Positions 19,576 to 23,424 of a stretch of DNA of 23,424 nucleotides are shown here, one piece after another. This stretch comes from a virus, in IMG/VR virus record IMGVR_UViG_3300030118_000853, positions 1-23,424 of that record. One strand, given 5' to 3'. The notes under the pieces are model-generated. The model did not search any database, was not told the origin of the DNA, and saw nothing but the letters and a program-made list of their open reading frames with translations. The position numbers and the translations under genes were made by a program. Position 1 is the stretch's first letter. Each line of letters begins with the position of its first letter.

Positions 19576-20106
19576 TTAAAATGCTTCTGTTACTTGTGCT
19601 TTTCTGTTTTTTCTAATCTTATCTGCTATCATATTAGCCACATCTACACCTACAGATGGTGCTAATTTATCTGCTACTTGTTTACTAAATTTATTTGCAG
19701 TATAACCTGCAAAATCTGTTCTTCTTAATGGACTGTTACCCTCTGTCCAAACCACATAAGGCTGTCCATAACGAGGTTTTTTTCTTTCTGGGTCTTTACT
19801 TTTTGGATTTCCATTTAATTTTCTCCATATAGGAAACACTGATTTGGCTGGTAGTCCTTTTGTTTTTGCCCAAGACCTAATTGCAAGTATGTTAGGTTTT
19901 TTTGCAAACTTAGGATTGTTAACCGCCCTCCAATAACTAACAGATGAAATAATATTTAATACACTATCTTTTATATGAAACTTTAAACCTCTGCTTAATC
20001 TACCTGTTGCATTATGCTTTTGGTCAATAAGTTCTTGTTGTAATCCTTTTCTAAGCATTACACCCACCTCAGTAAGAGTTCTATTTGTATGTGTTAGTTT
20101 CAACAT
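19576..20106 (-). CDS. HK97 gp10-like tail completion/neck protein candidate (176 aa)
   Basis: The pattern fits minor neck proteins that cap the tail tube: an N-terminal amphipathic helix (LRKGLQQELIDQKHNATGRLSRGL), followed by a beta pair (LKFHIKDSVLNIISSVSYWRAVNN) and a Lys/Pro-rich loop with PERKKPRYGQPY. The key hallmark is the N-A-T-G-R-L segment and the later Y-W that recur in gp10-like proteins. Unlike most phages, it is encoded before the tape measure and far from the portal. The start lies 1 base after the 256-aa stop. Confidence 0.45.
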   Translation of the reverse strand: MLKLTHTNRTLTEVGVMLRKGLQQELIDQKHNATGRLSRGLKFHIKDSVLNIISSVSYWRAVNNPKFAKKPNILAIRSWAKTKGLPAKSVFPIWRKLNGNPKSKDPERKKPRYGQPYVVWTEGNSPLRRTDFAGYTANKFSKQVADKLAPSVGVDVANMIADKIRKNRKAQVTEAF

Positions 20107-20107
20107 T

Positions 20108-20878
20108 TTATGTTTCGTTTACTACTTCGTCAGTTATTATATTATCAGGTCTTCTTAAAGTTTTATGTGCAACACCAAATTTATCGTTAACGTAAGTAGG
20201 CACTACATAGTCTTGTCGTTCTTGTATTGATACAGATGATATAGATACAGCAGTTGCACTTGTATCTTCTGTTGTAAAGTAAATAACTAAAACATCATTA
20301 TTTGTTTTTGCTTTGAATGTAGCTTCTGTTATGCCTGTACTCGTACCGCTTACTGGAAATGTTATTTCTGCATTAGAAGATTTTATATACTGTTGGCTGG
20401 TTGAATCATATGTGTCACCTGCAGAATAAAAATGTGGATAATATGTGCATATAGACATTGTTCCAGAAGATGAAATTACAGTACTTTGAACAGTTATTTT
20501 ATATTCATATCCAATATTTAATCCAGATAATTTTTGATAGATACCACTATAACTATTATTACCTCCAGATTTTTGACCATAAAAAACGAAATAACCACCA
20601 ACACTAACAGGTGCGTTTGTTGCTGTAAATGGAGAGCCTGAGGTTTTAAATCTATACCAAGCACCAACAATAGATGGTGGTTGTGAAACTAGAGAATCAA
20701 CAACAAAATCTGTTTCTGTTGTAGAGTGTTCCCCTTGAGAACCTAATTGCACACCATATGCAAAAGCATTTCCAAAATTTACATACTCTCCATTGTAAAC
20801 AGTTACAGAAGTAAAAACTTCCAAACCACTTTGCAGTGCTACACCTCTATCTGATATTTTTTTTCTTTTATCACTCAT
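20108..20878 (-). CDS. beta-rich virion protein, carbohydrate-binding-like (256 aa)
   Basis: A polar, Ser/Thr/Gly-rich, nearly all-beta protein. Residues about 85-220 read like a carbohydrate-binding jelly roll: GGYFVFYGQKSGGNNSYSGI, then LNIGYEYKITVQS and FKAKTNNDVLVIYF, followed by AVSISSVSIQE. That last pattern, strands ending in V-S-I-x-(D/E), is common in CBM-like phage fibre domains. The N-terminus is basic (MSDKRKKISDRG). It sits 1 base after the large tail-hub-like gene, so it is probably a tail-tip or fibre accessory that touches host surface glycans. Confidence 0.55.
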   Translation of the reverse strand: MSDKRKKISDRGVALQSGLEVFTSVTVYNGEYVNFGNAFAYGVQLGSQGEHSTTETDFVVDSLVSQPPSIVGAWYRFKTSGSPFTATNAPVSVGGYFVFYGQKSGGNNSYSGIYQKLSGLNIGYEYKITVQSTVISSSGTMSICTYYPHFYSAGDTYDSTSQQYIKSSNAEITFPVSGTSTGITEATFKAKTNNDVLVIYFTTEDTSATAVSISSVSIQERQDYVVPTYVNDKFGVAHKTLRRPDNIITDEVVNET

Positions 20879-20879
20879 A

Positions 20880-23424
20880 TTATGCTCCTAAATTGTTATT
20901 ACCACCATCTGGTATACCTGTACCATTACTACCTCCAGTTCCTATTATAATAGTTTCATCTAAAGCAGGTGCTTTTGCAGCGAAAGCTCCTAATTGTAAC
21001 CACTCTATTAATTCTACTTTAGTTGGTATATTTTTATTTGGTTGATAGTCTATAATTTTATTTAATCTAAAATAAACACCATCTATATAAATCAGCTTTC
21101 TAAAATCTAAGTTTATTATATCTGTAGTATTTAAATCTATAAAAACTGTTCTTATTCTTGGCCTTGACTTTAACATTTCAAACATTTCTCTATAATATGT
21201 TTCATACAGTCCTTTACCAATCACAGAGTCAGCAATATTACCTGTTGCATCATCAAACTCTCTAATTCTAACACTACCATAAGTTAAAACAGGATATGTT
21301 GTTTTTTCTCTATTGTAAGAAACAGCATGAGGAAAAATATTTACTTGTGTTGTTAAATTTAATATAGATGGTAAACTATTTGAAGCATTTAAAATGAATA
21401 CAGTGTCTTTCCAGCTTTGAACATTTGCAATTTTCATTTTATCTGTAGATGATGCTGTAAAAGTAACATCATCATACCTGTTGTAATATAGCAGTCTTGG
21501 TAAAAATTCGTAACCTTTGTCTGGTCTTGATGTAGAAGAAGAAGAAACATCATCTTCCCATAAACAAGCTGTTGGAGGTGCACCAACAAAAGAACTAAAA
21601 GTACCTCTTGTTTGTTGGTCTACAGGACAGTAAGTACCAGCAAAAAATGGATTTTCATAAACAGTTTCTCCCTTTTCAAAGTTTACAGGTAAAACTTCTT
21701 GGTATGGATATTCATCAATAACATTATCAAAATATTTAATACCTCTACTTTCTACCTTTTTGTCTTTGTCATCAGTTTTATATTTGAATATTATATTTCT
21801 TTTTAATTCTGTTTTTTGCCACTTATCTTCTGTTAATTTAGACCTATCTAATTTGTATGTAAAGTCTACTGCCTCTGCAAATGGTTTGTAAAAAGTTGAA
21901 AATGGCTCAAATGTTACCTTTCTTTGCTCTTGATTTGTTTGTAGTTTTAAATTAAAAGCATGACTTATTCCTTTTATAAAGTCTACAACTTTAAGGTCTG
22001 GATTTATAACATCTTTTAAGTCGTATGTCTGACCCCATTCTACAACGCTTGGGTCTAGCTTTATACTAAATTTACCTATTATTGGTCTATAAGTTATAGT
22101 GTATGTTCCCTGCCAGTTTGTACCCCAAGTTTTTGGTCTTTGTTGTACTTGTAGTAATATTCTAATCTTATCATCTTTATTTAACCATACTGAAAAATCA
22201 ATACTATCGTTAATATCTATAGTGTTACCACCAGCACTAGCATCACCATCAATAGAAGGGTAAAATTCATTTAACTGCGTATTTACACCTCCAGACCCAA
22301 CATACACGTCTGCTATAAATTCACCATAACATTCTTTTGTGCTTGTTGCGCCTGAATTTCCAGCAATATTGAATTGTGGGTCATCATCATTTGCAGTAGC
22401 TATATTATCCCAGCTTGTTTGACCTGGTGACTGCCTTTGTATTCTATATTGTATTGATTCTATAACCCACTCTGGGTCTCTACGCTGGTCACCACCACCA
22501 AAACTACTGTAGTGATTTGGAATAGAAGCACCATTTCTTTGCAAATTAGCACAATGAACACTGCAATCATCTAATACTATATTGTAATATCCATACTCTT
22601 GTATTGTAAAGTAAGAACCACCTCCTGTGGCTAAAGTAGTTGCGTTTTTGCCAGGATAAATTGTGTGGTTATAATTATTAAAAGCTGTCCAGTCTGTAGG
22701 TGCGGCATCATTATAACTTATTAGTGTGTTTGCGGTAACAGAAGAAAAACTAAACTGAGTGTTTAAAGACCCTAATCCCACACCAAAACCTACATATTGT
22801 AATACATTATAACTTAACCCTGTAGGGTGGGCATAATCAACAGAAGTTTGATGTCCTGAAAGATTCACTGATTTATCAAATGTTGCATCTACAGAAAAAT
22901 CAGCATATTTTTCATCTGTATTGTAGCATTTAAAATTTGGTAGTGTCCAAACTAATTGCTTAAACATTTGAGTATTTACGAATGTTGAATCTATAGAATA
23001 TCCTATAGAATGAAATATTTTTTCTAATGTTTTCTTTACCCATAATGCTGGTCTCCAATCTGGTTGTGGGTCTGGCGTTCCATATTCTCCACCAGCATTT
23101 TGTAGGCCTTGATAACCTGTTTGATTAGAATTAAATCCATCATGAGCAAATTTTGTTTTAAGCATCTGAATCGTATTTTCTATACCACCCTCATTATATT
23201 CTCCATGTGATACTATTGGATATACAAACATATTAGTATTAGACGTTCCATCTGCAAGAGTGTCTGAGTCTTCTTGATTCCATGAAGCACTAACTGTATC
23301 GTAATTATAAAGAAGACCTTTATTATTACTACCCCAATCTAATTCATGTAAATAAACACCATCTAATTCATCTGCCCATCCTAAATTACTTCCTAAAAAA
23401 ATGCAATTATAATAAGAGGCCTCT
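20880..23424 (-). CDS. tail hub/tail-tip-like structural protein, cut by the window edge (at least 847 aa)
   Basis: The reading frame is open to the last base of the window, so the true start is outside; the ATG at 23231 is internal, with 64 more codons visible upstream. The central part (VINPDLKVVDFIKGISHAFN, then TFEPFSTFYK) and the C-terminal part (LNTTDIINLDFRKLIYIDGV followed by YFRLNKI and PTKVELIEW) resemble the hub domains of siphophage tail-tip proteins that close the tail tube and bind the tape measure. The upstream half is beta-rich and may carry fibre-like insertions. The end is a Gly/Asn-rich GGSNGTGIPDGGNNN tail. It is the first gene seen of the virion transcript. Confidence 0.6.
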   Translation of the reverse strand, partial: EASYYNCIFLGSNLGWADELDGVYLHELDWGSNNKGLLYNYDTVSASWNQEDSDTLADGTSNTNMFVYPIVSHGEYNEGGIENTIQMLKTKFAHDGFNSNQTGYQGLQNAGGEYGTPDPQPDWRPALWVKKTLEKIFHSIGYSIDSTFVNTQMFKQLVWTLPNFKCYNTDEKYADFSVDATFDKSVNLSGHQTSVDYAHPTGLSYNVLQYVGFGVGLGSLNTQFSFSSVTANTLISYNDAAPTDWTAFNNYNHTIYPGKNATTLATGGGSYFTIQEYGYYNIVLDDCSVHCANLQRNGASIPNHYSSFGGGDQRRDPEWVIESIQYRIQRQSPGQTSWDNIATANDDDPQFNIAGNSGATSTKECYGEFIADVYVGSGGVNTQLNEFYPSIDGDASAGGNTIDINDSIDFSVWLNKDDKIRILLQVQQRPKTWGTNWQGTYTITYRPIIGKFSIKLDPSVVEWGQTYDLKDVINPDLKVVDFIKGISHAFNLKLQTNQEQRKVTFEPFSTFYKPFAEAVDFTYKLDRSKLTEDKWQKTELKRNIIFKYKTDDKDKKVESRGIKYFDNVIDEYPYQEVLPVNFEKGETVYENPFFAGTYCPVDQQTRGTFSSFVGAPPTACLWEDDVSSSSTSRPDKGYEFLPRLLYYNRYDDVTFTASSTDKMKIANVQSWKDTVFILNASNSLPSILNLTTQVNIFPHAVSYNREKTTYPVLTYGSVRIREFDDATGNIADSVIGKGLYETYYREMFEMLKSRPRIRTVFIDLNTTDIINLDFRKLIYIDGVYFRLNKIIDYQPNKNIPTKVELIEWLQLGAFAAKAPALDETIIIGTGGSNGTGIPDGGNNNLGA

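Noticed and set aside
20430-20445. Exact DnaA-box sequence TGTGGATAA at about 20433-20441.
   Set aside because: It is a single copy inside the coding region of the 256-aa virion protein, where it simply encodes residues, and no second box is nearby. Chance occurrence is likely.

Overview
This window looks like part of the genome of a tailed double-stranded DNA phage (siphovirus-like) that infects a member of the Bacteroidota, most likely a marine flavobacterium. The sequence is strongly AT-rich and every gene I can support lies on the minus strand, so transcription runs from base 23424 towards base 1. Start codons are preceded by A-rich leaders rather than Shine-Dalgarno sequences. Several intergenic gaps carry the Bacteroidota promoter -7 element TAnnTTTG on the minus strand. 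I see no tRNA, no integrase, no terminase, no DNA polymerase and no replicative helicase.

Virion region (about 23424 to 8690, in transcription order). It starts with a large tail-hub/tail-tip-like protein cut by the right edge, a beta-rich virion protein, a gp10-like tail-completion protein and a TP901-type tape measure protein. Next come a zinc-ribbon protein and two small proteins, a ClpP-type head protease with a coiled-coil (scaffold-like) C-terminus, the major capsid protein followed by a hairpin terminator, a tail-tube candidate, a small lysine-rich protein overlapping the portal gene, the portal and a head-tail connector. The block ends with a set of small virion or decoration proteins, among them a LamG/concanavalin-like protein. 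This order (tail before head, capsid before portal) is roughly the reverse of the familiar lambda/HK97 order.

Lysis region (8690 to 6600). A basic micro-protein and a two-domain DUF-type protein precede an M15 peptidase (endolysin), followed by two small membrane proteins that are holin candidates. A minus-strand terminator closes the block.

Replication and early region (6541 to 1). It contains a calcineurin-like metallophosphoesterase, an Erf/Rad52-like annealing protein candidate, a small HTH protein behind a 149-bp element closed by a 14-bp inverted repeat, a stand-alone DnaA domain-IV-like protein, an SSB-like protein with a DDDLPF tail, an HTH_36 replication-initiator-like protein, a DUF3310 protein, an HTH protein and a VRR-NUC nuclease. 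A four-tract G-quadruplex motif sits directly upstream of the nuclease start codon. After the nuclease comes a 280-bp gap with four 12-13-bp direct repeats, a GC-rich hairpin and a promoter. This gap is the best origin or regulatory-hub candidate in the window. The gene set suggests a phage that brings its own origin-recognition and single-strand-binding proteins but relies on the host replisome, unless the missing enzymes lie outside the window.
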